A stretch of DNA of 39,074 bases from a virus. This document shows positions 14,416-21,952 of this stretch, piece after piece (position 1 is the stretch's first letter; each line of letters opens with the position of its first letter). The translations under genes and the position numbers were made by a program. The stretch lies in IMG/VR virus record IMGVR_UViG_3300050821_018738, positions 1 through 39,074 of that record. One strand, written 5' to 3'. The notes under the pieces are model-generated. The model saw nothing but the letters and a program-made list of their open reading frames with translations. It had not been told where the DNA came from and ran no database searches.

Positions 14416-14720
14416 TCGCCGAATTAAAATTCTGCCACAAATTTTCGCGTTCGCTCAGTTGCATGGTCTGCGTTCTAGACGAGATCCCGGAGCCTGGAAG
14501 CCAATTGCATCTGTACATTGAATGGACCGGCCAGCCTAAGCCCAAGCACGTTCGCGAATACCGACAATGGATGCTCGGAACCCTCCAAACGCTCTGCTAT
14601 CGGTGGAACGCTAAAATCCTATACGCTCTGGAATCGAGCCCTCAAACGACAGAGTTGTGGGAATTCGAGCCCGGGAAACCGCCAAAATTGGAGAAGACAC
14701 TTCCTGTCGGACTTCCATGA
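14412..14720 (+). CDS. Hypothetical replication-operon protein, 102 aa
   Basis: It starts with a TTG that overlaps the previous stop (TTGA) and stops with TGA overlapping the next ATG, so it is coupled on both sides. The sequence is a compact alpha/beta domain (LSCMVCVLDEIPEPG, LHLYIEWTGQPKPKHVREYR, then QTLCYRWNAKILYALE). I recognise no family. Position between the SSB-like and the primase-like protein suggests a role in replication. Confidence 0.6.
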   Translation: MIAELKFCHKFSRSLSCMVCVLDEIPEPGSQLHLYIEWTGQPKPKHVREYRQWMLGTLQTLCYRWNAKILYALESSPQTTELWEFEPGKPPKLEKTLPVGLP

Positions 14721-15802
14721 CTCGCTTGTCTTCCGACCTTCCGCAGTTTTTGCACGACCTTATTGCTAGCCCGCCGCGGGCCGGTGAAGGTGTTCACGGT
14801 TGGATTTTCCGGGTAGCCAGGCAATTGCACGCCCACCGCAGCGAGGAGGATATTTTCTGGTTACTAAAGGCCTCCCTCGACGGGTGTGGGCGCCATGTGC
14901 CCGACAGAGAGTTGATTGAAGCCGTGCACCATTCTAAGGACTGCGCCTGGCAGCCGAATTACGGGGGATCGGGTTACGTGTCGCACCCGGCTAAATCGAT
15001 TTGGCCCGACCGTAACAAGCTCCAGATCGACGAGATAGTTCAAGGCGGGTTTGGACTGTATGACCTCTGGGAGACCTCGCCTGTTCGGTACGAGACTCAG
15101 TCTGAGCCTCCCACTGATCAGGAGGACTTCGACGGTGAGCTCAGTCGAACCGGTGATCCGGCATGGATTACCTCAACGGTAACCGTGGAAGGGCTTGGGC
15201 CGTTTACCGAGGAGATTATCGACCACCTCTTCCCGGGCAACCCTCTCTTGTGTGTCGGCAAATCTGCATACACGTTCGGAACCCGGCGCCGCGAGGTATG
15301 GCGCGGGCGGCTCTCTAACTGCCAGTTCATCGTTCCTTCCCCAATGGCCCGAGTAAAGGGCACAACAACCGACGGGAAACAGAGCGAGCATTGTCTCGAT
15401 AACACCGGCCCGCGGCGGTTCCTCGTCGTAGAGTTCGATTTCAGCGTCAAAGCCCGCGACGGAGTTACCGACAGCGAATGGGCACCAATGGTGCTCGCCT
15501 GGGAGGCGGATGGCGTCAGCGTTGCTGACGCATGTGCAGCACTGCTAGCGAACTTGGCCGAACGAGCCCCATTGGTGCTGGCGGTCCATTCCGCAGGTAA
15601 AAGCGTTCACGGCTGGTTTTATTGCGCAGGCCAAGCTGAACCCACATTGCGCCAGTTCATGGAGTACGCCCACATCATCGGAGCTGATCCTGCGACGTGG
15701 TGTAAAAGCCAGTTCGTCAGGATGCCAGAGGGCACCAGGGACAACGGCAAACGTCAGACCGTCTATTTTTTCAACCCTGACGCTATCGGAACCCAAATAT
15801 GA
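14717..15802 (+). CDS. Primase-polymerase-like (AEP) protein
   Basis: A 361-residue protein from the ATG at 14717, coupled by ATGA to the upstream gene. The TTG at 14657 is rejected. An N-terminal helical part (about 5-80, HGWIFRVARQLH, EEDIFWLLKASLDGCGRHVP) resembles primase accessory domains. The C-terminal half has elements of archaeo-eukaryotic primases: a possible acidic strand FLVVEFDFS (235-243; E239, D241), HSAGKSVHGWF (291-301) like the motif with the catalytic histidine, and SQFVRMPEGTRDNGKRQ (331-347). It would make primers at the plasmid origin alongside the helicase. A classical DxD is not evident, so catalytic activity is likely but not certain. Confidence 0.72.
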   Translation: MTRLSSDLPQFLHDLIASPPRAGEGVHGWIFRVARQLHAHRSEEDIFWLLKASLDGCGRHVPDRELIEAVHHSKDCAWQPNYGGSGYVSHPAKSIWPDRNKLQIDEIVQGGFGLYDLWETSPVRYETQSEPPTDQEDFDGELSRTGDPAWITSTVTVEGLGPFTEEIIDHLFPGNPLLCVGKSAYTFGTRRREVWRGRLSNCQFIVPSPMARVKGTTTDGKQSEHCLDNTGPRRFLVVEFDFSVKARDGVTDSEWAPMVLAWEADGVSVADACAALLANLAERAPLVLAVHSAGKSVHGWFYCAGQAEPTLRQFMEYAHIIGADPATWCKSQFVRMPEGTRDNGKRQTVYFFNPDAIGTQI

Positions 15803-16983
15803 GCCGAGGGACGAAATATAGAACCGATTGGCCGCAAACCGGCCCAGAAATCCCCGATCAGCCGAAAAGTCAGCCGGCAACTAATGGTGACCACCCGCCT
15901 AAATTCAAACCAGGACATTCACTGGCTTGGTACGCAAATGAAGCGATTGATCCAACTCAAACGTTACTAGGACTGCGTTATCTTTGCCGATCCGGTGGTA
16001 TGTTCGTGGTTGCACCCTCCGGAATGGGTAAATCGACACTCTCTTTGCAAATGGCCATCCTCTGGTGTTGCGGCCTCGTTGCGTTCGGTATCAAGCCCAA
16101 CGGGAAACTCCGAATTCTTATCGTTCAATCCGAAGACGATGCTGGCGATTGCAGCGAAATGGCTCAGGTAATGAACCACTTAGAACTAACCCCAGAACAA
16201 AAGATTTCTGTTGAGGAAAACACTGAACTTATCCGTTGTAATGATCTTGTCAGCTACAAGTTCATTCAGGCGCTAAAAACGCGCCTAACCGAAGCTAGAG
16301 ACGCCAATAAACCGTTCGATTTGGTGATTATTAATCCGTATGGGGTGTTTCTCGGCGCCGACGTAAAGGATACTAACGCTTGTACCAAATTCTTGAACGA
16401 GTGGCTTAACCCAATCCTTTCAGAGTTCCGTCTCGGCGCGATCCTTATCCATCATACCGCCAAAACTAATTTTCAGAATACCGAAAAATACTCTCTGTGG
16501 GATTGGGCATATCATGGCGCAGGTGCTGCATGTATCACCAATTGGGCTCGGGCAATCCTGGCAATTAAGCCTGAGTCCGAGAATATGACGCTCTTTAAGT
16601 TTATTGCAGCCAAACGCGGTAAACGCATCGGGTGGGAGAACGCTTTCGAACGTTATTTTGCATGGTCCAGCGTGCCGGGAGTCCTGCGGTGGGAAACCGC
16701 AACCGATGAACAGATTAATAGTGCCAGCAAAAAGACAGGAGTCAAAAATGCCGAGCCTGATGAGGCTCTCGCCCAAGTTCCAATCGTTGATCCGGAATTG
16801 AAAGATACCGTCCTCCTTAAAATACGCAAAACATGCAAGGTCGGGGAAAAGCTGGCGCGAACCGCCCTCAACCAACTCATTGTTGAAGGGAAAGTCAAAG
16901 AGCTGCGCATTAATAAATCAGGCCAAAAGGGATCAAGCGGACATAAAGCTGTTATCCAGTGTTCACAAGATGATGAAAATTGA
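15799..16983 (+). CDS. RepA-like hexameric replicative helicase (RecA-fold ATPase)
   Basis: A 394-residue protein of the AAA_25/RepA type, as in RSF1010. Walker A is APSGMGKST at 72-80, Walker B is FDLVIINP at 173-180, and a sensor-like strand ILIHHT is at 215-220. An N-terminal tail precedes the core, and a C-terminal winged-helix-like segment (about 335-385, KIRKTCKVGEKLARTALNQL) may contact DNA or partners. It overlaps the primase-like gene by ATGA, giving a primase plus helicase pair that would unwind and prime the origin next door. Family identification is firm; whether it acts at 17985-18350 is inferred. Confidence 0.85.
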   Translation: MSRGTKYRTDWPQTGPEIPDQPKSQPATNGDHPPKFKPGHSLAWYANEAIDPTQTLLGLRYLCRSGGMFVVAPSGMGKSTLSLQMAILWCCGLVAFGIKPNGKLRILIVQSEDDAGDCSEMAQVMNHLELTPEQKISVEENTELIRCNDLVSYKFIQALKTRLTEARDANKPFDLVIINPYGVFLGADVKDTNACTKFLNEWLNPILSEFRLGAILIHHTAKTNFQNTEKYSLWDWAYHGAGAACITNWARAILAIKPESENMTLFKFIAAKRGKRIGWENAFERYFAWSSVPGVLRWETATDEQINSASKKTGVKNAEPDEALAQVPIVDPELKDTVLLKIRKTCKVGEKLARTALNQLIVEGKVKELRINKSGQKGSSGHKAVIQCSQDDEN

Positions 16984-17911
16984 CGCATCAACCAAAGAAC
17001 AGGAGCAGGGAATTTTCCTGGACAAGTCGCTGAATGTTTTTGGCCTGGTCGCCGGCGAACCGGGCATCATCCGCAGAGGCACGGTCCTGCCGACGCCGTT
17101 ACCCGACCAGCAATGGGGCGCCACCAAAGCCGATATGCTAGAGGCGGGTGTCTGGAGTCTATTTGACTGTCCGGAATGCAGCCAACCAGTGATGACGTTC
17201 CGGGCCAAGGATCTGGAAGCGATTATCCAGACGTGTCAATGCACAGTCGTCTCTCACCTAAATCATGCCGGTATCTATACATCGCCGGATCAGTGGCGAT
17301 CATTTCAATCGTTGTACGCGAGCGAGGCCAAGCGCCCGGTTCCACGAAACGGAATGGATATGGACCCGTTTACCGGGCATCCCATGAAGCTCAACGCCCG
17401 CGGGAAAGCCTACCTGAAAAAACGACTCGGGCTTAGCCAAAAAATTGACATCAGTGATGATGGGACAGTTTTTACCTACGGGGACAGCTCCATGTCTGTC
17501 GACTCGGCCACCGGGATCCAAAGCGTGATCTACGGTAAAGACGAAACCGAGGCCGCGTTCCTGACGCTCTCCATCGCGGCGGCTAAAGCGGCAAACGGAG
17601 TTACCCAGGAAGAAGATCCACCGGTGATGGTCTACCTCGGTACCGACCCGGACTACGTCTGGCCAGAGGGAACGCCACCAGATCGCATCACCTCGCTGCC
17701 GTTCCGGTGCCCCAATTGCAGTGCCCGCGTAAAACGAATGCCGCTAAAGTGGGGCCTCATTGACGAGATGTACGAATGCTTTTGCGCTGCCGTCACATTC
17801 CAGCGATCAGCTGCCCGGCCGCGCAGCAGTGGTGAGTGGCGAGACCTCCAGATCCTCGGCCAGACCGTAGGTGTCAAACACCGGGCCAAGATCGCTCGCG
17901 GAAATTCATAA
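16970..17911 (+). CDS. Double zinc-site protein beside the origin, 313 aa
   Basis: The ATG at 16970 (or 16973) overlaps the helicase stop by 14 bp; a longer start at 16880 would overlap the helicase by over 100 bp and is rejected. It has two cysteine clusters of the same form: CPECSQPVM followed by TCQC in the first half, and CPNCSARV followed by ECFC near the C-terminus, each likely to hold zinc. The middle is alpha/beta (TVFTYGDSSMSVDSATG, AAFLTLSIAAAKAANG). The CPxCSxPVM signature is shared with the protein at 9477-10304. Last gene of the replication operon, directly before the iterons, so an origin-binding role is possible. Family unknown. Confidence 0.65.
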   Translation: MMKIDASTKEQEQGIFLDKSLNVFGLVAGEPGIIRRGTVLPTPLPDQQWGATKADMLEAGVWSLFDCPECSQPVMTFRAKDLEAIIQTCQCTVVSHLNHAGIYTSPDQWRSFQSLYASEAKRPVPRNGMDMDPFTGHPMKLNARGKAYLKKRLGLSQKIDISDDGTVFTYGDSSMSVDSATGIQSVIYGKDETEAAFLTLSIAAAKAANGVTQEEDPPVMVYLGTDPDYVWPEGTPPDRITSLPFRCPNCSARVKRMPLKWGLIDEMYECFCAAVTFQRSAARPRSSGEWRDLQILGQTVGVKHRAKIARGNS

Positions 17912-17920
17912 ACATTCTGC

Positions 17921-17939
17921 CGACAAAACCGTTTTGTCG
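17921..17939. repeat. Inverted repeat at the edge of the origin region
   Basis: CGACAAAAC and GTTTTGTCG face each other around one C (17921-17939), and a further GGTTTTGTCGCG follows at 17951-17962. It lies 10 bases after the last replication gene. It could be a protein-binding site of the origin or a terminator remnant; there is no T-run. Confidence 0.6.
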
Positions 17940-17984
17940 CGTGCCATACGGGTTTTGTCGCGCTCGCTTCACCAAAAATGAACT

Positions 17985-18350
17985 GTTTGGCAGCTGTTTG
18001 GCAGCTGTTTGGTCAACTGCCAAACTCATCGGTTTTTTGATCAGTTTGGCAGCAGTTAACCCGTTGCCCTCCAACCACTTAGCATGAGTTTGGCAGTCGC
18101 GGTTTTAGTTTTTCGCGAATATTTCGCCGATCTCGACACCCCGAACTGTTTGGCAGACACTCTTGCCAAACTGTTGCCAAACTCATCGCTTGTATCCTCA
18201 TTTCTCCTATGAAAACGAGGAGTTTTGCAGACTGCCAAACTCCTCTGCCAAACAGTTATTTTCACGTCGCCAAACCGCACAGGAACGGAGGAGGGGATCT
18301 GTTTGGCGCAGTATCCCCCCTGTAAGGGGGGTACTGCCAAACTGCTAAAC
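17985..18350. repeat. Iteron array, candidate replication origin
   Basis: GTTTGGC or its reverse complement occurs 13 times exactly, with two one-base variants. Plus orientation: 17985, 17996, 18044, 18088, 18148, 18301, and variant 18007. Minus orientation: 18019, 18165, 18176, 18234, 18247, 18269, 18336, and variant 18344. Two groups are spaced at exactly 11 bp (17985/17996/18007 and 18165/18176), one DNA turn. An AT-rich stretch (18101-18127) lies inside, and a strong hairpin at 18309-18336. It follows the primase/helicase operon and holds no gene between 17912 and 18517. It is the best oriV candidate; a partition site is the alternative. Confidence 0.75.
18309..18336. other. C6/G6 hairpin at the end of the iteron array
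   Basis: CAGTA and TACTG (18309-18313, 18332-18336) plus six C and six G (18315-18320, 18326-18331) pair around a 5-nt TGTAA loop, with one bulged T. There is no T-run, so it is more likely a cruciform or single-strand priming site of the origin than a terminator. Confidence 0.55.
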
Positions 18351-18414
18351 TCCTCCTGACGGTCAAAAATCAGAAGGAAATGTGTTCTTGGAAAAACATT
18401 CGGAGAAAAGACCC

Positions 18415-18439
18415 TAACCCCCAAAAAGGGTTACCCTTT
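18415..18439 (-). terminator. Possible terminator of the origin-flanking minus-strand gene
   Basis: Two nested short inverted repeats, TAACCC/GGGTTA (18415-18433) and AAAGGGT/ACCCTTT (18425-18439), lie downstream of the minus-strand gene at 18518. Read on the minus strand, the small hairpin is followed by TTTTT. The stem is short, so confidence is low. Confidence 0.3.
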
Positions 18440-18517
18440 AGGAAGGGGGTCGCGCGTATTGTATCCCGCGTCTGCCTCATGCAGTCTCCCCCGCCGCGGA
18501 CCGCGCTCGCGAGCTCT

Positions 18518-19330
18518 TTAGCGCCGTCCGTTGAGCTTTCGGCGCATATAATCCTGCGCCGTGTTGACGTACGGGTTCACCGGTGGCGCAACAGGATCGG
18601 GCTGGCAGATAATCTCCGGCTCACGCAACTCGTCCCAGGTTTCACGCGAGATATGACCACCGGTTGCACCGCTTGTCTGCACCTTGTTCAGCAGCATTTC
18701 GCGCTCGGACGTGGGAGATGCCGGTGGTGGAGGTGCTGGGTTGTAATCCGTCTCCCGGGGTGGAAGCGCCTCGCGCGGTTGACGCTGACGTTTGCGGGTG
18801 CTTTTGATTTTCACGCCGTTCAACCTCATTTTGATGCGGCCCAGAACCGGGTGCGATTCGCTATAGACGACCATCGCCGAGTCAATAATCAGGTTCGGGT
18901 TGAGAGCGTGGAAAGCTTTCAAATCCCCTTCGGCGCGAAGGTCGAGGCCGCTGAAATGAAAAAGCCGCCATATCCAGCCATTGAACATCACGAACTCGGT
19001 TTCCTCCGGTCGAAGCCCGGGTATTTCCGGGGCGATATGCGACCCGATTGAAAGCGATCTCCTGGCAGCGTACGCGTGAACATCCTCTTTCACGTTCGGG
19101 AAATCTCTGAACAGTTCCGAAGCGGGCACGTAGTAGTTTAACGACAAGCTTCCTAGCCGAGCTTCATAGAAACGCATCCAGGCGATGATGGTCTCATTAC
19201 TGACGAGTTTTTGAGCTTTTCGAGCTTGCTTGGGGAGACTTCGTGTTTGGAATTCTTCAAGGCGAGCTTTCTCTATCATGGACTTTAATGCTACTGCTGC
19301 CGGCTGGCGCCGCAACTCGCCGAGCTTCAC
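18518..19330 (-). CDS. Origin-flanking hypothetical protein, 270 aa
   Basis: A basic protein with a helical N-terminus (about 8-60: AVALKSMIEKARLEEFQTR, ARKAQKLVSNETIIAWMRFY) and a compact core to about 150, where WIWRLFHFSG and LNPNLIIDSAMVVYSE stand out. A KIKSTRKRQRQ basic patch, a proline-rich linker and a C-terminal tail follow. No recognised family. It is transcribed towards the iteron array, 170 bp away, which is a common position for initiator or partition proteins, so it competes with the 7780 protein as the iteron binder. It starts 4 bp after its upstream neighbour ends. Confidence 0.6.
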   Translation of the reverse strand: MKLGELRRQPAAVALKSMIEKARLEEFQTRSLPKQARKAQKLVSNETIIAWMRFYEARLGSLSLNYYVPASELFRDFPNVKEDVHAYAARRSLSIGSHIAPEIPGLRPEETEFVMFNGWIWRLFHFSGLDLRAEGDLKAFHALNPNLIIDSAMVVYSESHPVLGRIKMRLNGVKIKSTRKRQRQPREALPPRETDYNPAPPPPASPTSEREMLLNKVQTSGATGGHISRETWDELREPEIICQPDPVAPPVNPYVNTAQDYMRRKLNGRR

Positions 19331-19334
19331 AGAG

Positions 19335-19601
19335 TCACTCCGATTCAGCTAGGCGTGCGTCGTCTGATTCAATCTCATGGTCTTCGGACTTCCAAGAGAT
19401 GTCCTTCAGAATCAGGTAAACAACTTCGTTATCAACTGGCTCATACCCACCTTCATTCTCGTTCTCTGATTCCCGAACACGACGGGCTTCAACGCAGATT
19501 TCAGAAGCAGCGTGACGCATGTATTCGAGGAGATCCTCTGGTGAGTTGACGTCGCATGTAAACTCGTCGTCCCATATAAAGGCCTCAACAATGTATTTCA
19601 T
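19335..19601 (-). CDS. Small acidic protein, 88 aa
   Basis: A soluble acidic protein. It begins MKYIVEAFIWDDEFTCDVNS, which looks like a short beta-hairpin unit, continues as a helix (EDLLEYMRHAASEICVEARR) and ends with an acidic tail (SEDHEIESDDARLAESE). The gene ends 4 bp before the origin-flanking gene begins, so they share a transcript. No family recognised. Confidence 0.6.
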   Translation of the reverse strand: MKYIVEAFIWDDEFTCDVNSPEDLLEYMRHAASEICVEARRVRESENENEGGYEPVDNEVVYLILKDISWKSEDHEIESDDARLAESE

Positions 19602-19633
19602 CGCTTCGCCCTAAAGTACCACAAGCGCCTCGC

Positions 19634-19719
19634 AAGCCGAATCCGCCGACTAGGCCGAGGTGTCGTCCGTCTTTCGCTTCCTGCAAACACGACCTTCTCG
19701 CGCTGCCTCGATTCGGCTT
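19634..19719. repeat. 10-bp inverted repeat downstream of the recombinase gene
   Basis: AAGCCGAATC at 19634-19643 and GATTCGGCTT at 19710-19719 are exact inverted copies, 66 bp apart. They lie just after the tyrosine recombinase stop codon. They may be recombination half-sites, the base of a long structured RNA, or a terminator-like element. The intervening bases hold no gene. Confidence 0.45.
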
Positions 19720-19727
19720 TTAAAGCT

Positions 19728-20330
19728 TTAGTAGTAGTTGGCAAACCGATTGGGTGAGAGAGCGGTGTATCTGACTGTGTGCTGGATGTTCTGGTGTCCG
19801 AGGTAACCTTGAATACCCCGGGTGTCCACGCCTCGGTTAGCTAAATCGTAGCCGCAAGCGTGTCGTAGCATGTGTGGGTGAATGTTGAGATCGTCGAGCC
19901 CGGAGGCCTTGGCGTATTTCTGGATGAGCACCCAAACGATCGCGCGCGATAACGGAGCTCGTCGTTCAGAGATAAACAGAGTATCGCCGGCGCCGAGCTT
20001 TAACGCTTCCATGCTCATCACCTGGCGAACAGCCAGCCAATCTTTAATCGCTTTGACTTCACCATTGTAAAGCGGGTGCGTTGTTGATACTCCGCTCTTG
20101 AGGCGTTTTACGTGCAGCATCTTTTCGCGCAGGTTCACGTCCGACAGCTTGAGTTTACATGCTTCTGATACGCGTAATCCGTGGCGGACCATCAAGAGAA
20201 TCAAGCAGTAGTCTCGCTCCGAATTTCGGGAAAGGCTTGGATCCTTACTGGCAACTAGAAGCTTGGAAACCTCATCCGCAGTCAGGTGTTCCCGGGTTCG
20301 AGATCGTCGCTTTGGTGGTTGAGTGTTCAT
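19728..20330 (-). CDS. Short tyrosine recombinase (FimB/XerD-like)
   Basis: A 200-residue protein that is essentially only the catalytic domain, the length of FimB/FimE-type recombinases rather than the ~300 residues of XerC/D. The active-site set is complete: R53 (HGLRVSEA), K78 (RLKSG), H153 and R156 (HPHMLRH), H179 (LGHQ) and the nucleophile Y188 (TVRYT). Upstream is a perfect TATAAT at 20425-20420, giving a leader of about 80 nt. On plasmids such enzymes resolve multimers or invert DNA. A 10-bp inverted repeat lies just after the gene. Activity is very likely; its site is not known. Confidence 0.9.
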   Translation of the reverse strand: MNTQPPKRRSRTREHLTADEVSKLLVASKDPSLSRNSERDYCLILLMVRHGLRVSEACKLKLSDVNLREKMLHVKRLKSGVSTTHPLYNGEVKAIKDWLAVRQVMSMEALKLGAGDTLFISERRAPLSRAIVWVLIQKYAKASGLDDLNIHPHMLRHACGYDLANRGVDTRGIQGYLGHQNIQHTVRYTALSPNRFANYY

Positions 20331-20419
20331 TTTGTCTAATGTTTGAAAACTGGCAAAAACAGAGAATCAGCTCTAGGGCTTGGTTTGCGGGTAGGTCGTC
20401 GATAAGGAAAGCGCGAAAC

Positions 20420-20425
20420 ATTATA
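20420..20425 (-). promoter_or_regulatory. -10 box of the recombinase promoter
   Basis: The minus strand reads a perfect TATAAT here, about 90 bp before the recombinase ATG. The -35 region (CAGTAG at 17 bp) is poor, so the promoter may need an activator. The stretch 20331-20456 holds nothing else I can name. Confidence 0.45.
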
Positions 20426-20456
20426 CAGAATGGCCCTTTTGTCTACTGTCCTTTCC

Positions 20457-20750
20457 TTAGTAAATTACGAGCGAATCGTGGTTGCAGGCCTTCGCCTCGA
20501 GTCCTGGTCTGAGCTTGTCGAATGACTCAGGCCGAGAGTGTTCCTCGTTCTGGCATTCCGCCGCTTCGTTCGCTTGGATGAGCAGAGTTTCAGACTGCTC
20601 GCGATACCAGCGGGACAGTGCGAGTCCGATTTCGCTTTGTGGTTGTGAGGCAGCGGCCAGCGCTTCGCTGACCAGTCGCGCTTCACTCGGGCTCATTTGC
20701 AGGACAACGACATGCTCGCCGTTCGATTTAACTTTGATGTTGCTGTTCAT
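20457..20750 (-). CDS. Hypothetical protein, 97 aa
   Basis: A soluble protein with an N-terminal beta segment (NIKVKSNGEHVVVLQMSPSE) leading to two helices (EARLVSEALAAASQ, ALSRWYREQSETLLIQANE) and a polar tail. It may be a small DNA- or protein-binding factor, but I recognise no family. It follows the ArdC gene and a small gene on the same strand and probably shares their promoter at 22652-22625. Confidence 0.55.
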   Translation of the reverse strand: MNSNIKVKSNGEHVVVLQMSPSEARLVSEALAAASQPQSEIGLALSRWYREQSETLLIQANEAAECQNEEHSRPESFDKLRPGLEAKACNHDSLVIY

Positions 20751-20820
20751 ATTCTCCTTTGTTTTGGAGTCTAAGCTCCTTTGCCGACCTCCGAGGAGAT
20801 CGGCATTAGGAGCCGAAGAG

Positions 20821-20983
20821 TCACGCTGTTTGAAACCGATTGAGATACGCGAGGTACACTTCAGGATTCTCCTGGCCAGATTTCTTGTATGGTGGCCATG
20901 CCTTCTATCTCGAACTTGCGGCCAAACTTGTTGAACACGGTGACGCGTTCGCCTAAGTCAAAATTGTGTGTCTCTGTTTTCAT
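20821..20983 (-). pseudogene. Small gene, apparently frameshifted
   Basis: From the ATG at 20983 a frame reads METHNF-like start, then FDLGERVTVFNKFGRKFEIEG, and stops at 20861 after 40 codons. Near 20898 the +1 frame becomes the convincing one, reading PPYKKSGQENPEVYLAYLNRF to a TGA at 20821. Together they would make a coherent basic protein of about 54 residues. Either a single base was gained or lost in this plasmid or in the assembly, or the 40-aa product is the real one. It lies between ArdC and the 97-aa gene. Confidence 0.4.
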
Positions 20984-21047
20984 TGTTTTCTGGAGTGTCT
21001 TAACTCCGTTCCGCCCTCCGCTTGGGAGAGCGGTTTCGGAATCAAGC

Positions 21048-21944
21048 TCATGCTGCTGCTTCGAGTAGCGCTTGTTCAGCCCGAGTGTTCAAGATCCAGT
21101 CGGCAGCGTGTTGCGCTTTGCCGGCTGCGTGGACGAACAAGGTTGAATCATTTTTCAAGGTCTTGATCCAAGAGCCGATGTAGGCTGCGGTGTTCTCCTC
21201 GATCACATCGAAGATCTGGCACGTTGCGCACAGATACCCGCTCGTAAGCTCAGCAACAAGCTCCTCTTGCGCGTAAGGCTTCGAGCCGAACTTGGACCAA
21301 GCAGTGTCGCCTTGCATGCGATCGAGACGCGTCCGATGCCCGGTCGCGTGCCCTAGCTCGTGGAAGAGAACCGCATAAAATGATTCGCTGGAACGGAAGT
21401 CTCTCGCGTCTGGCATTGTCACCGTGTCGTCAGACGGGCTGTAGCAACCAGCGGACCCTCCCCTTTGCGGTTCCCCTGTCTCGATCTTTGGCTTGTTCGG
21501 CATGGCGTCCAGAATCGCTTGCGCTGATTCGATCGGGTGAAAGTCAGGAAGCGCGACCGGCTCGGGCTGCTTAACATTCTCCGTCTGTTCAAGATTAAAG
21601 ACGGTGTAGTAGCGAAGCATGGGAATATTCTTGGTTTTACCCGTCTCCTTGTTTTCCGTCTGGAAGAACTTCCAGAACACAACTGGAGTTCCATGCTCGC
21701 CTTTGCGGACGTTTCCGCCTAAGTCGATCGCTTGCTTGAACGAAAGCCAGTACGGCGATTTAAATTCGGTCCCGTAGTTCAAGATCCAGAAATTGCAGCC
21801 GTGATACGGACGATGGCTGACAAGGTTCTGGGCAAACTGCCCAGCTATCGCCCGACCCTTTCTTGGATTGCGCCATGGCACAACGCCTTTCTCAAGCTGT
21901 GCCAGGATTTTGTTGGTCACGATTTCGTAAGTGTCTGATTTCAT
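21048..21944 (-). CDS. ardC: ArdC-like anti-restriction protein with metalloprotease domain
   Basis: A 298-residue protein with the two ArdC domains. An N-terminal ssDNA-binding region (about 1-125) has VPWRNP, HRPYHGCNFW and YWLSFKQAIDLGGNVRKGE, typical of ArdC and of related relaxase-associated proteins. A C-terminal zinc metallopeptidase-like domain has the HELGH motif at 195-199 and EELVAELTS at 227-235, which supplies a further ligand. In IncW plasmid pSA, ArdC protects incoming DNA from restriction and binds ssDNA; here it would act early after conjugation. It lies behind a strong promoter and two small genes. Both domains look intact. Confidence 0.9.
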   Translation of the reverse strand: MKSDTYEIVTNKILAQLEKGVVPWRNPRKGRAIAGQFAQNLVSHRPYHGCNFWILNYGTEFKSPYWLSFKQAIDLGGNVRKGEHGTPVVFWKFFQTENKETGKTKNIPMLRYYTVFNLEQTENVKQPEPVALPDFHPIESAQAILDAMPNKPKIETGEPQRGGSAGCYSPSDDTVTMPDARDFRSSESFYAVLFHELGHATGHRTRLDRMQGDTAWSKFGSKPYAQEELVAELTSGYLCATCQIFDVIEENTAAYIGSWIKTLKNDSTLFVHAAGKAQHAADWILNTRAEQALLEAAA

Positions 21945-21952
21945 AGATCTCC

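Noticed and set aside
14657-14716. TTG start for the primase-like gene
   Set aside because: It would overlap the previous gene by 64 bp, while ATG 14717 gives the ATGA overlap seen throughout the plasmid.
17921-17939. Rho-independent terminator after the replication operon
   Set aside because: The inverted repeat has a one-base loop and no T-run, so it is listed as a repeat only.
17985-18350. A CRISPR array
   Set aside because: The repeats are only 7-11 bp, in both orientations, without spacer-sized units or cas genes.
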